Positions 37,716-47,166 of a DNA stretch of 64,000 nucleotides are shown in pieces. The translations under genes and the position numbers were made by a program. The notes under the pieces were generated by a model. That model had not been told where the DNA came from. It searched no databases and worked only from the letters and a program-made list of their open reading frames with translations. The stretch lies in assembly GCF_003702705.1 (NCBI RefSeq), contig NZ_QZMN01000014.1:62001-126000 (forward strand), in the 5' to 3' direction. Every line of letters begins with the position of its first letter. Positions within the stretch are counted from its first letter, which is position 1. Source of the DNA: Ornithinimicrobium cerasi. GTDB taxonomy: Bacteria; Actinomycetota; Actinomycetes; Actinomycetales; Dermatophilaceae.

Positions 37716-39947
37716 GTGAGCGCCACGACGAACGACGTCGTCGCCGCCGAGATCGCGGCCGAGCAGCAGCACGTCGACCGTGTGTACACCGAGCTGGCCA
37801 AGGCCGCGGAGCGCACCGAGCTCATCCACGCCGAGGGGATGGCGCGGGGACGCACCGACCGGCCGGGCACCGGTGACCCCCGCGAGGAGGAGATGGTCGG
37901 GCTCTTCGAGCGCGACGCCCTGGTCTTCTCGGCCAGCAAGCGGCGGGTGTCCCTGGAGACCCAGCACGAGGGCCTCGTCTTCGGACGGCTCGACCTCGAG
38001 CACGCCACCCCCGACGAGGACGGCGAGACCCGTGAGATCCGTTACGTCGGGCGCCTGGGGGTGCGCGACGACGACTACGAGCCGCTGGTGGTCGACTGGC
38101 GGGCGCCGGCCGCCGCGCCGTTCTACCGGGCGACCCCGGTCGACCCGCTGGGGGTGATTCGGCGCCGGGTGCTGCGCTGCTCCGGCGAACGGGTGGTCGG
38201 CGTCGAGGACGACCTCATGGTCGCCGACGCCCCCGACGACCTCGTGGTCGTGGGCGACGGTGCCCTCATGGCCGCCCTCACCCGCAGCCGCGGCGCACGG
38301 ATGCGCGACATCGTCGCCACCATCCAGCAGCACCAGGACGAGGCGATCCGCGCTCCCGCCCGGGGGGTCACGGAGATCACCGGTGGTCCGGGCACCGGCA
38401 AGACCGTCGTCGCCCTGCACCGGGCGGCCTACCTCCTCTACTCCGACCGGCGACGCTTCGAGAGCGGCGGCGTCCTCGTCGTGGGACCGTCCTCCGCGTA
38501 CACGGCATACATCGAGCGGGTGCTGCCCTCGCTCGGCGAGGACAGCGTCGTGCTGCGCTCCATCGGCGACGTCCTCGCGGGGATGACCGCCACCCGCCTC
38601 GACCCGCCGGCCACCGCCGCCGTGAAGGGGTCGCTGCGGGTGCGGCAGCTGCTGGCCCGGCTGTCGCGCCAGCCCATCCCCGGCGGGCCCTCGCTCCTGC
38701 GCCTCTTCGTGATGGGCCACGCGGTGCGGATCGAGGTGCGGGACCTCGACCGGGTGCGGGCCCAGGTGCTGCGGCACCATCACCGCAACAGCTCCTACGA
38801 GGCCGCCGTGCGTGCCCTCGCCGAGGTCGCCTGGGCGCAGGTCCACCAGGGGGAGAAGCAGGAGTTCGTCGACAGGTTCGCGGACGCCAACGACGTCGAG
38901 GCCTTCATGCGGGAGTGGTGGCGACCCGTCGACCCGCGCGAGATGCTCCTCTGGCTCGCCGACGAGGCGCTCGTGCGCGACCTGGGCGTCGTCAGCGACA
39001 GGGACGCCGCCCTCGTCGCCGCGTCCTACCAGCTGGCGCTGCGCGAGGGGACCTGGTCGGTGGCGGACGTGGCCATGGTCGACGACCTGCACGCCCGGCT
39101 CGGCACCATGGTCGAGCTCCCCGACGAGGACCGCGGTTTCTACGAGATCGAGGAGCTCGAGGACGCGTCGCAGTACGGGGTCGCCGCCCTGCGCGGCAGC
39201 CGGGCCGAACGACCGGTGCCGGTGGGTGACGGCGAGGAGGGCCACGTCGCCGCGGTCGAGCCCACGGCGTCGGAGCGGATCTCCTCCGACCCCAGGACGC
39301 GCCTGCTCGCCGGGCACATCGGATCGGTCGAGGAGTATGCCCACGTGCTCGTCGACGAGGCGCAGGACCTCTCGCCCATGCAGTGGCGGATGCTCGGCCG
39401 TCGGGGGCGCTGGGCCTCGTGGACCGTCGTGGGTGACCTCGCCCAGGCCTCGTGGTCGGACCTGGAGGAGGCCGGCCGGGCGCGCGAGGAGGCCTTCGGC
39501 AGCGCGGTGCGCCGGGCCTTCCACATGGACACGAACTACCGGAACGCGCGGGAGATCTTCGACCTGGCGGCCCGGATGATCCGCGAGCACGTGCCGGACG
39601 CCGACATCCCGGAGGCCGTGCGGGAGACCGGTCACGACCCGGTGGAGCTGACCTCGGACGACGTCCCCGCGGCCGCGCGGGAGGCGGTGACCGAGCTGCT
39701 CGGCCAGGTCGACGGTCAGGTCGCGGTCATCACGCCGGCCGTCTGGCGGGCGGCGCTGGAGCCGCTCACCGGGCTCGACGGTCGGCTCCTGGTCATCGAC
39801 CCCCTCTCGACGAAGGGCCTGGAGTACGACGCCACCCTCGTCGTCGACCCGGACGGGATCGTCGCCGAGTCACCCGGCGGGGTGCGGGTCCTCTACGTCG
39901 CCCTGACCCGGGCCGCGCACCGCCTCACCGTGCTGCGTCCCGCCTGA
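37716..39947 (+). CDS. HelD/HelR-like superfamily 1 helicase-type ATPase
   Basis: 743-residue UvrD-like ATPase of the HelD group. A charged coiled-coil N-terminus (EIAAEQQHVDRVYTELAKAAE) would insert into RNA polymerase; DWRAPAAAPFY (127-137) is a HelD hallmark; Walker A is GGPGTGKT (223-230); Walker B with the helicase II box is VDEAQDLSPMQW; TNYRNAREI and STKGLEYDATLVV are motifs IV-V; YVALTRA is motif VI. Actinobacterial relatives (HelR, class II HelD) release stalled RNA polymerase and help resist rifampicin. I chose GTG 37716 because GAGAGGA lies five bases before it; ATG 37710 is also possible. Confidence 0.87.
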   Translation: MSATTNDVVAAEIAAEQQHVDRVYTELAKAAERTELIHAEGMARGRTDRPGTGDPREEEMVGLFERDALVFSASKRRVSLETQHEGLVFGRLDLEHATPDEDGETREIRYVGRLGVRDDDYEPLVVDWRAPAAAPFYRATPVDPLGVIRRRVLRCSGERVVGVEDDLMVADAPDDLVVVGDGALMAALTRSRGARMRDIVATIQQHQDEAIRAPARGVTEITGGPGTGKTVVALHRAAYLLYSDRRRFESGGVLVVGPSSAYTAYIERVLPSLGEDSVVLRSIGDVLAGMTATRLDPPATAAVKGSLRVRQLLARLSRQPIPGGPSLLRLFVMGHAVRIEVRDLDRVRAQVLRHHHRNSSYEAAVRALAEVAWAQVHQGEKQEFVDRFADANDVEAFMREWWRPVDPREMLLWLADEALVRDLGVVSDRDAALVAASYQLALREGTWSVADVAMVDDLHARLGTMVELPDEDRGFYEIEELEDASQYGVAALRGSRAERPVPVGDGEEGHVAAVEPTASERISSDPRTRLLAGHIGSVEEYAHVLVDEAQDLSPMQWRMLGRRGRWASWTVVGDLAQASWSDLEEAGRAREEAFGSAVRRAFHMDTNYRNAREIFDLAARMIREHVPDADIPEAVRETGHDPVELTSDDVPAAAREAVTELLGQVDGQVAVITPAVWRAALEPLTGLDGRLLVIDPLSTKGLEYDATLVVDPDGIVAESPGGVRVLYVALTRAAHRLTVLRPA

Positions 39948-39957
39948 CCGAGGGGGT

Positions 39958-39996
39958 CGGCACGGACGGACCGGGGGGCCGGCACGGACGGACCGG
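39958..39996. repeat. Two 17-bp direct repeats before dnaX
   Basis: CGGCACGGACGGACCGG occurs at 39958-39974 and again at 39980-39996, a 22-base period. It lies between the helicase stop and the dnaX promoter. Confidence 0.85.
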
Positions 39997-40015
39997 CCTC
40001 CCTGTGGACGGGAGG
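39997..40015 (+). terminator. Possible terminator after the helicase gene
   Basis: CCTCCC (39997-40002) pairs with GGGAGG (40010-40015) around a 7-base loop. Confidence 0.35.
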
Positions 40016-40037
40016 AGGGTCTGACGGCGGCGACGAC

Positions 40038-40043
40038 TAGGGT
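40038..40043 (+). promoter_or_regulatory. -10 box of a leaderless promoter for dnaX
   Basis: TAGGGT, seven bases before GTG 40051. Confidence 0.55.
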
Positions 40044-40050
40044 CGGAGCC

Positions 40051-42270
40051 GTGAGCACCGCCCTGTACCGCCGCTACCGACCCGAGTCCTTCGCCGACGT
40101 CATCGGCCAGGAGCACGTCACCGAGCCGCTGATGCAGGCGCTGCGCTCCGGCCGCGTCAACCACGCCTACCTCTTCTCCGGCCCCCGGGGGTGCGGCAAG
40201 ACCACCTCCGCGCGGATCCTGGCGCGTTGCCTCAACTGCGACCAGGGGCCGACACCCGAGCCGTGCGGCACCTGCGACTCCTGCGTCGCGCTGGCGCGCG
40301 ACGGCGCCGGCACGGTGGACGTCATCGAGATCGACGCGGCCAGCCACGGCGGGGTGGACGACGCCCGTGACCTGCGCGAGCGGGCCGCGTTCGGCCCTGC
40401 GCAGTCCCGCTACAAGGTCTACATCATCGACGAGGCGCACATGGTGACGCCCAACGGCTTCAACGCGCTGCTCAAGGTCGTCGAGGAGCCGCCGCCCCAC
40501 GTCAAGTTCATCTTCGCCACCACCGAGCCGGAGAAGGTCCTCGCGACCATCCGCTCCCGCACGCACCACTACCCCTTCCACCTCGTCCCCCCGCAGCGGC
40601 TGACCTCCTACCTGGAGCAGGTGTGCGAGCGGGAGGAGGTCGCGCTGGAGCCCGGGGTGCTCTCGTTCGTGACGCGCGCGGGGGCCGGTTCGGTGCGGGA
40701 CTCGTTATCGGTGCTGGACCAGCTCATCTCCGGGGCCCACGAGGACGGCCTGACCTACGAGCGCACCGCGGCCCTGCTGGGTTTCACCGACGTCGAGCTG
40801 CTCGACGCCGTGGTGGACGCCGTGGCTGCGGGCGACGCGGCCACGGTCTTCCAGCAGGTGCACAAGGTCATGGAGTCCGGTCACGACCCGCGGAGGTTCG
40901 TCGAGGACCTGCTCGAGCGCTACCGCGACCTCATCGTGCTCTCCGCCGTCGGTGACCAGCCGGCCGGTGGTCTGCTGCCCGGTCTGCCCGCCGACCAGAT
41001 CGAGCGCATGCGCCACCAGGCCGCGGTGCAGGGGCCCGAGACGCTCTCCCGCGCGGCCGACGTCGTCAGCTCCGGCCTGTCGGAGATGACCGGAGCCATC
41101 TCCTTCCGTCTCGTCCTCGAGCTCCTCGTGGCCCGGCTGCTGCTGCCCGGCCCCTCCGGGGAGGAGGGGTATGGCGCACGCCTGGACCGCATCGAACGTC
41201 GCCTGGAGGCGGCGGCCGGGGGGCAGGGTGGTCCGGCCCTCGCCCCGTCGCCGGGCCGAGCAGACAGCGGGCCGTCACGGCCCCCGGAGGGCCCCCGTGC
41301 GCAGCCGCTGCAGCCCCGCCCGGACCAGCCGCGTGCGCAGCACCAGCCGCCGGCCCAGGAGGAACCGCCGCAGCACGCCGAGCCGGACGAGCAGCACGAG
41401 CAGCACGAGCGGCCCGAGGCGGCGGGTCCGGTCCCGACCGCGCCCGGAGTCCTGGACACCGCGGCGATGCGGCGGCAGTGGCCGGAGATCCTCGAGGCGG
41501 TGAAGGCGATCAGCCGACAGACGTGGAGCGGTCTGCAGACGGCCCAGCTTCTCGACTTCGACGGCCGCAGGATCTTGCTGGGCAAGCCCGACCGGTGGTG
41601 GGTGGACAAGTTCATGGGCACCCGCCACGAGGAGACGCTCAAGCTGGCCATCTCCGAGTACCTCGGTCTCACGGTCGGCGTCGAGGCCGTCTCCACCGGT
41701 GGCCCGGACGCCGGCCCCCCCGGTGCCGGCCTCACCGGTGCCGGCCCCCCCGACGAGCAGGTGGGCCCGCCCGCGCCGGGGACGCCGCCCTTTGAGGAGC
41801 CCCAGCACGTCGTCGAGCGTCCGCAGGTGGGCCGGCTCCGGACCCGCCCGGGCGCGGCGGCGGCCGCGACCGCGCTTTCTTCCGACGGCCGGCCGGCGGA
41901 CCCACCTGGGGTGTCCCGCGAGGTCGTCGTCGTCGGATCGCCCGGGCCGACCGTGGCCGAGCAGCTCGGCGCGGCCGCGGGTCGTCGGTCCACCGGTGCC
42001 GCAGGACCCGACTGGTCCGAGCAGACCCGCACGACCGCGGCCCCCGGATGGGCGACCGGCCCTGCGTCCGCCGTCCCGGGCCCTGCTGGCCCTGCCCCTG
42101 CCTCCGCGCCTGCCGCCGAGACCTCCCAGGACGTCCGTCGCGGCGCCGGAGGTGACGCCCCCAGCGTCGACGACGAGGACCTGGCGTCCTCGGGGGCGGT
42201 CGGGCAGCCCGTCATCGAGACCGTGCTGGGCGGTACGGTCATCGCCATCAACGACGACCCCGTGGCCTGA
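40051..42270 (+). CDS. dnaX: DNA polymerase III subunit gamma/tau
   Basis: Clamp-loader ATPase, 739 residues. The AAA+ domain has ALYRRYRPESFADVIGQ, P-loop GPRGCGKTT (44-52), a zinc module (Cys60, Cys63, Cys72, Cys75, Cys78), Walker B YIIDEAHM and sensor 1 FATTEPEKV. The collar domain follows. The C-terminal third has Pro/Gln/Glu-rich linkers (for example EPDEQHEQHERPEA) around a conserved tau-like segment (WPEILEAVKAISRQTWSGL...FMGTRHEETLKLA). I saw no obvious slippery frameshift signal, so only the long form is predicted. The next genes plsC and recR follow in the same direction. Confidence 0.95.
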   Translation: MSTALYRRYRPESFADVIGQEHVTEPLMQALRSGRVNHAYLFSGPRGCGKTTSARILARCLNCDQGPTPEPCGTCDSCVALARDGAGTVDVIEIDAASHGGVDDARDLRERAAFGPAQSRYKVYIIDEAHMVTPNGFNALLKVVEEPPPHVKFIFATTEPEKVLATIRSRTHHYPFHLVPPQRLTSYLEQVCEREEVALEPGVLSFVTRAGAGSVRDSLSVLDQLISGAHEDGLTYERTAALLGFTDVELLDAVVDAVAAGDAATVFQQVHKVMESGHDPRRFVEDLLERYRDLIVLSAVGDQPAGGLLPGLPADQIERMRHQAAVQGPETLSRAADVVSSGLSEMTGAISFRLVLELLVARLLLPGPSGEEGYGARLDRIERRLEAAAGGQGGPALAPSPGRADSGPSRPPEGPRAQPLQPRPDQPRAQHQPPAQEEPPQHAEPDEQHEQHERPEAAGPVPTAPGVLDTAAMRRQWPEILEAVKAISRQTWSGLQTAQLLDFDGRRILLGKPDRWWVDKFMGTRHEETLKLAISEYLGLTVGVEAVSTGGPDAGPPGAGLTGAGPPDEQVGPPAPGTPPFEEPQHVVERPQVGRLRTRPGAAAAATALSSDGRPADPPGVSREVVVVGSPGPTVAEQLGAAAGRRSTGAAGPDWSEQTRTTAAPGWATGPASAVPGPAGPAPASAPAAETSQDVRRGAGGDAPSVDDEDLASSGAVGQPVIETVLGGTVIAINDDPVA

Positions 42271-42279
42271 GAGGCTCCG

Positions 42280-42954
42280 ATGATCTACGAGCTGCTGCAC
42301 CCGATCGTCACGCCCCTGGCGACGGCGATCTGGCGCCCGGACGTCGTCGGCAGGGACAACGTGCCCGCCACCGGCCCGGTGATCCTCGCCAGCAACCACC
42401 TGTCCTTCGTCGACAGCGTGGTGATCCCCCTGACCTCCCCCCGGCAGGTCGCCTTCCTGGCCAAGGCGGAGTACTTCACCGGCACCGGGGTGCGGGGCTG
42501 GATCAGCCGCGAGTGGTTCACCGGCGTCGGGTCGATCCCGGTCAACCGCGACGACGCGCGAGCCGCGCAGGAGTCCCTGGACCTGGCGCTGGCCCACCTC
42601 CGAGGCGGCGGGGCGTTCGGGATCTACCCCGAGGGCACCCGGTCCCGTGACGGGCGCCTCTACCGGGGCCGCACCGGGGTGGCCTGGCTCGCCCTGCAGG
42701 CCCGCTGCCCCATCGTGCCCGTCGGGCTGAGCGGCACCGACCAGATCCAGCCGGTCGGGGCCCGCCTGCCCCGGCGCGCCAGGGTCCGGGTGGAGTTCGG
42801 GTCGCCCATCCAGGTCGAGGGCCGCTTCGACGGCATGCCCCAGGGCCGTGCCCGCCGCGAGATCACCGACGAGGTGATGGCCGCCATCCTGACGATGACC
42901 GGTCAGGAGTGGGCGGGGGAGTACAACCAGCGGCAGCCGGACCTGCCGGCCTGA
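42280..42954 (+). CDS. plsC: 1-acyl-sn-glycerol-3-phosphate acyltransferase (PlsC family)
   Basis: 224-residue membrane-associated acyltransferase for phospholipid synthesis. The catalytic HX4D motif is NHLSFVD (His40, Asp45); [24 protein letters not shown] and VPVGLSGT are the following acceptor- and acyl-binding blocks. Position 42280 has GAGAGG upstream, nine bases after the dnaX stop. The exact acyl acceptor is assumed from the family. Confidence 0.9.
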   Translation: MIYELLHPIVTPLATAIWRPDVVGRDNVPATGPVILASNHLSFVDSVVIPLTSPRQVAFLAKAEYFTGTGVRGWISREWFTGVGSIPVNRDDARAAQESLDLALAHLRGGGAFGIYPEGTRSRDGRLYRGRTGVAWLALQARCPIVPVGLSGTDQIQPVGARLPRRARVRVEFGSPIQVEGRFDGMPQGRARREITDEVMAAILTMTGQEWAGEYNQRQPDLPA

Positions 42955-42969
42955 GTCCTCCGCCCGGGC

Positions 42970-43002
42970 GGCACCTCGGGCCGTCCCCCCGGCCCGGGTG
43001 CC
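42970..43002 (+). terminator. Terminator hairpin after plsC
   Basis: GGCACCTCGGGCC (42970-42982) pairs with GGCCCGGGTGCC (42991-43002) with one bulged T, around an 8-base loop. recR has its own promoter after it. Confidence 0.6.
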
Positions 43003-43047
43003 CCACCCCGGCCTGCGCGCCTGTGCGGCAGACCCAGCCCGACGACA

Positions 43048-43053
43048 TACAGT
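43048..43053 (+). promoter_or_regulatory. -10 box of a leaderless promoter for recR
   Basis: TACAGT, eight bases before GTG 43062. Confidence 0.55.
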
Positions 43054-43061
43054 CGAGGACT

Positions 43062-43685
43062 GTGTATGAAGGCGTGGTCCAGGACCTGATCGACGAGCTC
43101 GGCCGACTCCCCGGGGTCGGGCCGAAGGGTGCCCAGCGCATCGCCTTCCACCTGCTCACCGCCGACCCGGAGGACATCACCCGGCTCGCCGACGCGCTGG
43201 TCCAGATCAAGGAGAAGGTCCGGTTCTGCGACACGTGCGGCAACGTCGCCGAGGCCGAGCAGTGCCGGATCTGTCTCGACCCCCGTCGCGACCCCGCGCT
43301 GATCTGCGTCGTCGAGCAGAGCCAGGACGTCGCCGCGGTCGAGCGCACACGCGAGTTCCGCGGCCGCTACCACGTGCTCGGCGGGGCCATCAACCCCATC
43401 GGCGGCGTCGGTCCCGATGACCTGCGGGTGCGCGAGCTCGTCACGCGGCTCGCCGACGGGGCGGTGACCGAGGTGATCATCGCCACCGACCCCAACCTCG
43501 AGGGTGAGGCGACCGCCACCTACCTCGCCCGGATGCTGTCCGCCTTCGAGGGCGTGCGGGTGAGCCGGCTCGCCTCGGGACTGCCCGTCGGGGGAGACCT
43601 GGAGTATGCCGACGAGGTCACCCTGGGCAGGGCGTTCGAGGGCCGGCGGCTCCTCTCCGGCGGCGCGCCCGCGACCGGGGGCTGA
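43062..43685 (+). CDS. recR: Recombination mediator protein RecR
   Basis: Works with RecO/RecF to load RecA on gapped DNA; 207 residues, normal. Order: N-terminal HhH ([24 protein letters not shown]), zinc finger with Cys56, Cys59, Cys68 and Cys71 (CDTCGN...CRICLD), TOPRIM domain ([31 protein letters not shown]) and the C-terminal [23 protein letters not shown] (quoted in part: [16 protein letters not shown]). GTG 43062 follows the -10 box by eight bases. Confidence 0.96.
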   Translation: MYEGVVQDLIDELGRLPGVGPKGAQRIAFHLLTADPEDITRLADALVQIKEKVRFCDTCGNVAEAEQCRICLDPRRDPALICVVEQSQDVAAVERTREFRGRYHVLGGAINPIGGVGPDDLRVRELVTRLADGAVTEVIIATDPNLEGEATATYLARMLSAFEGVRVSRLASGLPVGGDLEYADEVTLGRAFEGRRLLSGGAPATGG

Positions 43686-43766
43686 CGAGCGCCGGGCCCC
43701 ACCACCAGGGCAGCGGGCCGCCCGCGCAGGGGGGCGCCAGGCAGGACGGGCGACCGCGTCTGGGCC

Positions 43767-43772
43767 TAGGCT
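43767..43772 (+). promoter_or_regulatory. -10 box of a leaderless promoter for the DUF5063 gene
   Basis: TAGGCT, seven bases before ATG 43780. Confidence 0.55.
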
Positions 43773-43779
43773 GGGCCGC

Positions 43780-44352
43780 ATGGACGAGCAGCTCGACGAC
43801 GGCTGGGACGTGCTGGCGCACGAGATGAGCCTGGAGGTTGCCGCCTACCTCGCGGCGCTGCAGGAGGTCACCTCGGGGGAGGCCCCGGACGCCGCCCTGC
43901 CCGTGCTGCTGCTCGCGGTCGGGCAGCTGTGCGGCGCGGGCGCGAGGATCGGTGCGCTGGTCGACGTCGTCCCGGAGGAGCGCTTCGAGCCGGACACGGG
44001 TTCCGAGGACGACGTGGAGGACCTGCGGGAGCGGCTGCACGCCCTCCTCGGGGGGCTCGACGTCTACTGCGACCTCGAGGACCCGGTCCTGTCCGGGGAG
44101 GTGACGAGCGGCTCGCTGTCGACCGACCTCGTCGCGATCGCCGCCGACCTCCAGCACGGCCGCGACCACTTCGAGGCCGGGCGCCCGACGGAGGCGATGT
44201 GGTGGTGGCAGTTCAGCTACCTGTCGTCGTGGGGCGAGCGGGCGGCCGCCTCCCTCCGCGTCCTGCTGACGCTCCTCGCGCACGTGCGGCTCGACGCCGA
44301 CGCCGAGCAGGTCATGGAGGCCGAGATGGCGGCCCTCCACGCGCACGAGTGA
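43780..44352 (+). CDS. DUF5063-type protein
   Basis: 190-residue acidic, mostly helical cytoplasmic protein. Segments such as VLAHEMSLEVAAYLAALQEV, DDVEDLRERLHALLGGLDVYCDLEDP, LSTDLVAIAADLQHGRDHFEAG and MWWWQFSYLSSWGERAAASLR match an actinobacterial family that often lies next to recR. No catalytic motif is visible and no function is known. It ends one base before the convergent mrpG stop. Confidence 0.78.
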   Translation: MDEQLDDGWDVLAHEMSLEVAAYLAALQEVTSGEAPDAALPVLLLAVGQLCGAGARIGALVDVVPEERFEPDTGSEDDVEDLRERLHALLGGLDVYCDLEDPVLSGEVTSGSLSTDLVAIAADLQHGRDHFEAGRPTEAMWWWQFSYLSSWGERAAASLRVLLTLLAHVRLDADAEQVMEAEMAALHAHE

Positions 44353-44353
44353 C

Positions 44354-44707
44354 TCAGGCGCCCGTCCGGGGCTCCTCCGCGAGCTCGTTGGGCCGGGTGG
44401 CGGGGTCGATCGGGGCGCCGGAGCGATAGGCCGCCCGACCCAGGTTGTTGGACGCCACCGAGGACATGATCACGAACCCGAGCACGGCGATGAGCGCCTT
44501 GACGAGGTCCACCCAGTCGAAGCCGTTGGTCGCGACGTCCTGCACCAGGGCCCCGGCGACGATGAGCGGCATACCCAGACCGGTGGCGGCCGAGAGCACG
44601 TTGATCCGCGAGAGGCCGTCGCGAGCCTTCATCATGGCGACGGCGCTGACCAGCACGAAGAGGGCGCCGGTGAGGCACAGCAGCCCGACGATCACGGTGA
44701 CGACCAT
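44354..44707 (-). CDS. mrpG: Mrp antiporter subunit G
   Basis: Last subunit of the Mrp Na+(K+)/H+ antiporter, 117 residues with three membrane segments. GLLCLTGALFVLVSAVAMMKARDGLSRINVLSAATGLGMPLI is typical MnhG (recognised by KARDGLSRINVLSAATG). The start overlaps the mrpF stop by one base. The hydrophilic tail reaches into the gap with DUF5063. Confidence 0.9.
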   Translation of the reverse strand: MVVTVIVGLLCLTGALFVLVSAVAMMKARDGLSRINVLSAATGLGMPLIVAGALVQDVATNGFDWVDLVKALIAVLGFVIMSSVASNNLGRAAYRSGAPIDPATRPNELAEEPRTGA

Positions 44708-44967
44708 CAGCGCCTCCCCCTGGTCAGGATGCGGGAGAGCGCGATGGTGGCCAGGATGCCGATCATCGAGGCGATGGCGGCTACGTCGAAGGTGATGGAG
44801 GAGCCGGCCGCCAGGGCACCCATGACCACGATGCCGACGGCGCAGAAGTAGAGCAGGTCGCTCACGGCGGCCACCGAGGCGTCGTCCCTGGCGGTGTAGA
44901 GCCGGACCAGACCGAGCACGGCGGCGACGAGCAGCACCCCCACGGTCCCGGCGACGACGACGGTCAT
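44707..44967 (-). CDS. mrpF: Mrp antiporter subunit F
   Basis: 86-residue protein with three membrane segments; LVRLYTARDDASVAAVSDLLYF and ASMIGILATIALSRIL resemble MnhF (short quotes ARDDASVAAVSDLL and MIGILATIALSR). ATG 44967 has an AGGAGG ribosome site and overlaps the mrpE stop (ATGA). Confidence 0.88.
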   Translation of the reverse strand: MTVVVAGTVGVLLVAAVLGLVRLYTARDDASVAAVSDLLYFCAVGIVVMGALAAGSSITFDVAAIASMIGILATIALSRILTRGRR

Positions 44968-45326
44968 GACGCCCTCCTCTCCCAGCCGGGTCCCCGGGTC
45001 ATCCCCAGCACATGGTCCTCCATGTCGCGGAGGGCGGCCCGGACCTCCTCCGGGCGGTCGGCGTAGATCGCGTGCACGTAGAGCGTGGGCGGGGTCTGGC
45101 CGGCCGCGCTGGCGATCCCGACGGTGATCGTGCCGGGGGTGATGGTGATGGAGGAGGCCATGACGCTGATCTCCAGGTCGGTGCTGCACCGCAGCGGGAG
45201 CTCCAGGATCGCCGGCTGCATGTCCACCCCGGGCAGGACCGCGTCCTGCGCGACCGCCAGGGCCCCCTTGACGATCTCCACGGCGAGCCAGACGCTGTAG
45301 CCGGCGACCCGCACCGGGTTGATCAC
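44964..45326 (-). CDS. mrpE: Mrp antiporter subunit E
   Basis: 120-residue subunit, shorter than many MrpE proteins because it has only a brief N-terminal membrane segment (YSVWLAVEIVKGALAVAQDA). The cytoplasmic domain has the family pattern TDLEISVMASSITITPGTIT and YVHAIYA (short quotes ASSITITPGTIT). GTG 45326 overlaps the mrpD stop (GTGA). Confidence 0.87.
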   Translation of the reverse strand: MINPVRVAGYSVWLAVEIVKGALAVAQDAVLPGVDMQPAILELPLRCSTDLEISVMASSITITPGTITVGIASAAGQTPPTLYVHAIYADRPEEVRAALRDMEDHVLGMTRGPGWERRAS

Positions 45327-46837
45327 CGCAGCACCGCCTCGACGTAGGGTCCGGTGTCGACCAGGCCCTGGGCCGCCCGGGCGACGAGGGGCATGAGCGT
45401 GCCGGCACCGAAGAACATCCCCAGCTGGACCGTCACGAGCGTCGCGCCCGGGAGCCACAGGCGCGCCGGGATGAGCACGTCCTGGGGGAGCGGCGCCAAC
45501 GCCGCCCGGCCCGTCGCGGGGCTGTCCGGGCGGTAGGTCTCCATCTCCGGTCCCCAGAACACCCCGGCCCACAGCCGCTGCATCGCGACGAGGCTCAGCA
45601 CCGAGACCACGAGGACCGTGCTGAGCAGGAGCCAGCCCTGCCAGGTGCCGGTGGCCGCGGCGGCGCTGATCAGCGCCACCTTGCCGAAGAACCCGGAGGA
45701 GATCGGGATGCCGATGAGGGACAGCAGGCCGAGCGCGGTGAGGATCGCCACCGCACGGTCGCGATGGATCAGCCCCGAGAGCCGTTCGTAGCGTCCGCTG
45801 CCGTAGACCTGCTCGATCGCGCCGGCCAGCAGCAGCAGGGCACCCATGGTGACGATGTGGTGGAGCATGTAGAACAGCCCGGCAGCGAGCGAGGCCGCGG
45901 TAAACAGGGTCAGGCCGACGAGGATGTGCCCCACGCCCGCGATCATCTGCCAGGCCAGCGCCCGCCGGATGATGTGCTCCCCGAAGGTGCTCCACGCGCC
46001 CACCCCCAGCGTCAGCACCACGAGGACCACGAGGACGACCGCCCACGGGGCGTGACCGTCGAAGACGGTGGCGTAGATCCGGTAGATCGCGTAGAGGGCG
46101 ACCTTGGTGTGCAGCGCCGAGAAGAGGGCCATGACCCCCGCGGACGTGGCCGGGTACGTCTGCGGGAGCCACCCGTGCACGGGCACCACCGCGCCCTTGA
46201 CCGACAGGGCGAGGAGGACGACGGCCGCGGCGAGCGCCAGCGGGGGGTTGTCGGCGGCGGCGTCGGAGAGCAGGGCGAGGTTGACGGTGCCGGCCACGGC
46301 ATACACCAGTCCCACCCCGGTGAGGAGGAGCGCGCTGGTGACGAGGTTGACGACGACGAAGGTGCGCCCGATGCCCAGACGCCGCCAGGTGCCGGTCACC
46401 GCGATGAGCGCGTAGGACGGCAGGAGCATGACCTCGACCATGACGAAGAGGTTGAAGAGGTCACCGGTGAGGAAGGCGCCGTTCACGCCACCGTGCAGCA
46501 TCAGGAGCAGCGCGGGCAGGAACCGGTAGCGGTCCTCGCCCGTGACACAGAGGAACCAGGCCGCGACGAGGGTGGCCAGGGAGGTGACCGCCAGCATCAG
46601 CGCGGCCAGGGTGTCCGAGACGAAGGGGATGGCCACGCCCGGCGCGAAGGCGCCGACCTGGTGCGCGAGCACGGGGACGCTGCGGTGCTCCAGCAGCAGC
46701 AGGACCGCCATCACCAGGGTGCCCGCCGGCACGGCGAGCACGACCACCCGCTGCACGCCCCGGCTGCGGACGATGACGAGCAGCCCGGCGGCCAGGAGCG
46801 GCACGGCGAGCAGCAGGGGGAGGAGGGCGGGGTTCAC
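45323..46837 (-). CDS. mrpD: Mrp antiporter subunit D
   Basis: 504-residue, about 14-TM protein related to NADH dehydrogenase subunit N/M. Key features are LFVMVEVMLLPSYALIAV with the conserved membrane Glu, LLALSVKGAVVPVHGWLPQTYP with the conserved Lys, and HTKVALYAIYRI. GTG 46837 overlaps the mrpC stop (GTGA). It is thought to be one of two proton/sodium pathways of the complex. Confidence 0.93.
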   Translation of the reverse strand: MNPALLPLLLAVPLLAAGLLVIVRSRGVQRVVVLAVPAGTLVMAVLLLLEHRSVPVLAHQVGAFAPGVAIPFVSDTLAALMLAVTSLATLVAAWFLCVTGEDRYRFLPALLLMLHGGVNGAFLTGDLFNLFVMVEVMLLPSYALIAVTGTWRRLGIGRTFVVVNLVTSALLLTGVGLVYAVAGTVNLALLSDAAADNPPLALAAAVVLLALSVKGAVVPVHGWLPQTYPATSAGVMALFSALHTKVALYAIYRIYATVFDGHAPWAVVLVVLVVLTLGVGAWSTFGEHIIRRALAWQMIAGVGHILVGLTLFTAASLAAGLFYMLHHIVTMGALLLLAGAIEQVYGSGRYERLSGLIHRDRAVAILTALGLLSLIGIPISSGFFGKVALISAAAATGTWQGWLLLSTVLVVSVLSLVAMQRLWAGVFWGPEMETYRPDSPATGRAALAPLPQDVLIPARLWLPGATLVTVQLGMFFGAGTLMPLVARAAQGLVDTGPYVEAVLR

Positions 46838-47166
46838 GTGGCCCGCTCCTCACCCGTCGCCGGCATCCGCTTGGTGTCGTCGTTGTGGCCGATGACGGCC
46901 AGGGCGAGCATGAGGACGGTGACGGCGAAGGCGATGACGATGGCCGTCAGCACGAAGGCGTGCGGCAGCGGGTCGGTCGCCAGCGCGGGATCGACGCGGT
47001 CCGGGAGCGGCTCGCCCCGCCAGGCGCTGACGCCGGCGAGCAGCAGCATGAGGTTGGCGGCGTGGCTGATGAGGGCCAGGCCGAAGATGATGCGCACCAT
47101 GCCGCGCTGCAGCAGGAGGTAGACGCCGCCGGTGACGAGCACCGCGATCGAGAGGGGGATGATCAC
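46834..47166 (-). CDS. mrpC: Mrp antiporter subunit C
   Basis: 110-residue NuoK-like protein with three membrane segments (GVYLLLQRGMVRIIFGLALISHAANLMLL; short quote RIIFGLALISHAANL, and LTAIVIAFAVTVLMLAL). GTG 47166 overlaps the mrpAB stop (GTGA). Confidence 0.92.
   Translation of the reverse strand: MIIPLSIAVLVTGGVYLLLQRGMVRIIFGLALISHAANLMLLLAGVSAWRGEPLPDRVDPALATDPLPHAFVLTAIVIAFAVTVLMLALAVIGHNDDTKRMPATGEERAT

Noticed and set aside
40051-42270. Programmed frameshift giving a short gamma subunit in dnaX
   Set aside because: I saw no A-run slippery site followed by a hairpin; the region is too G+C-rich.
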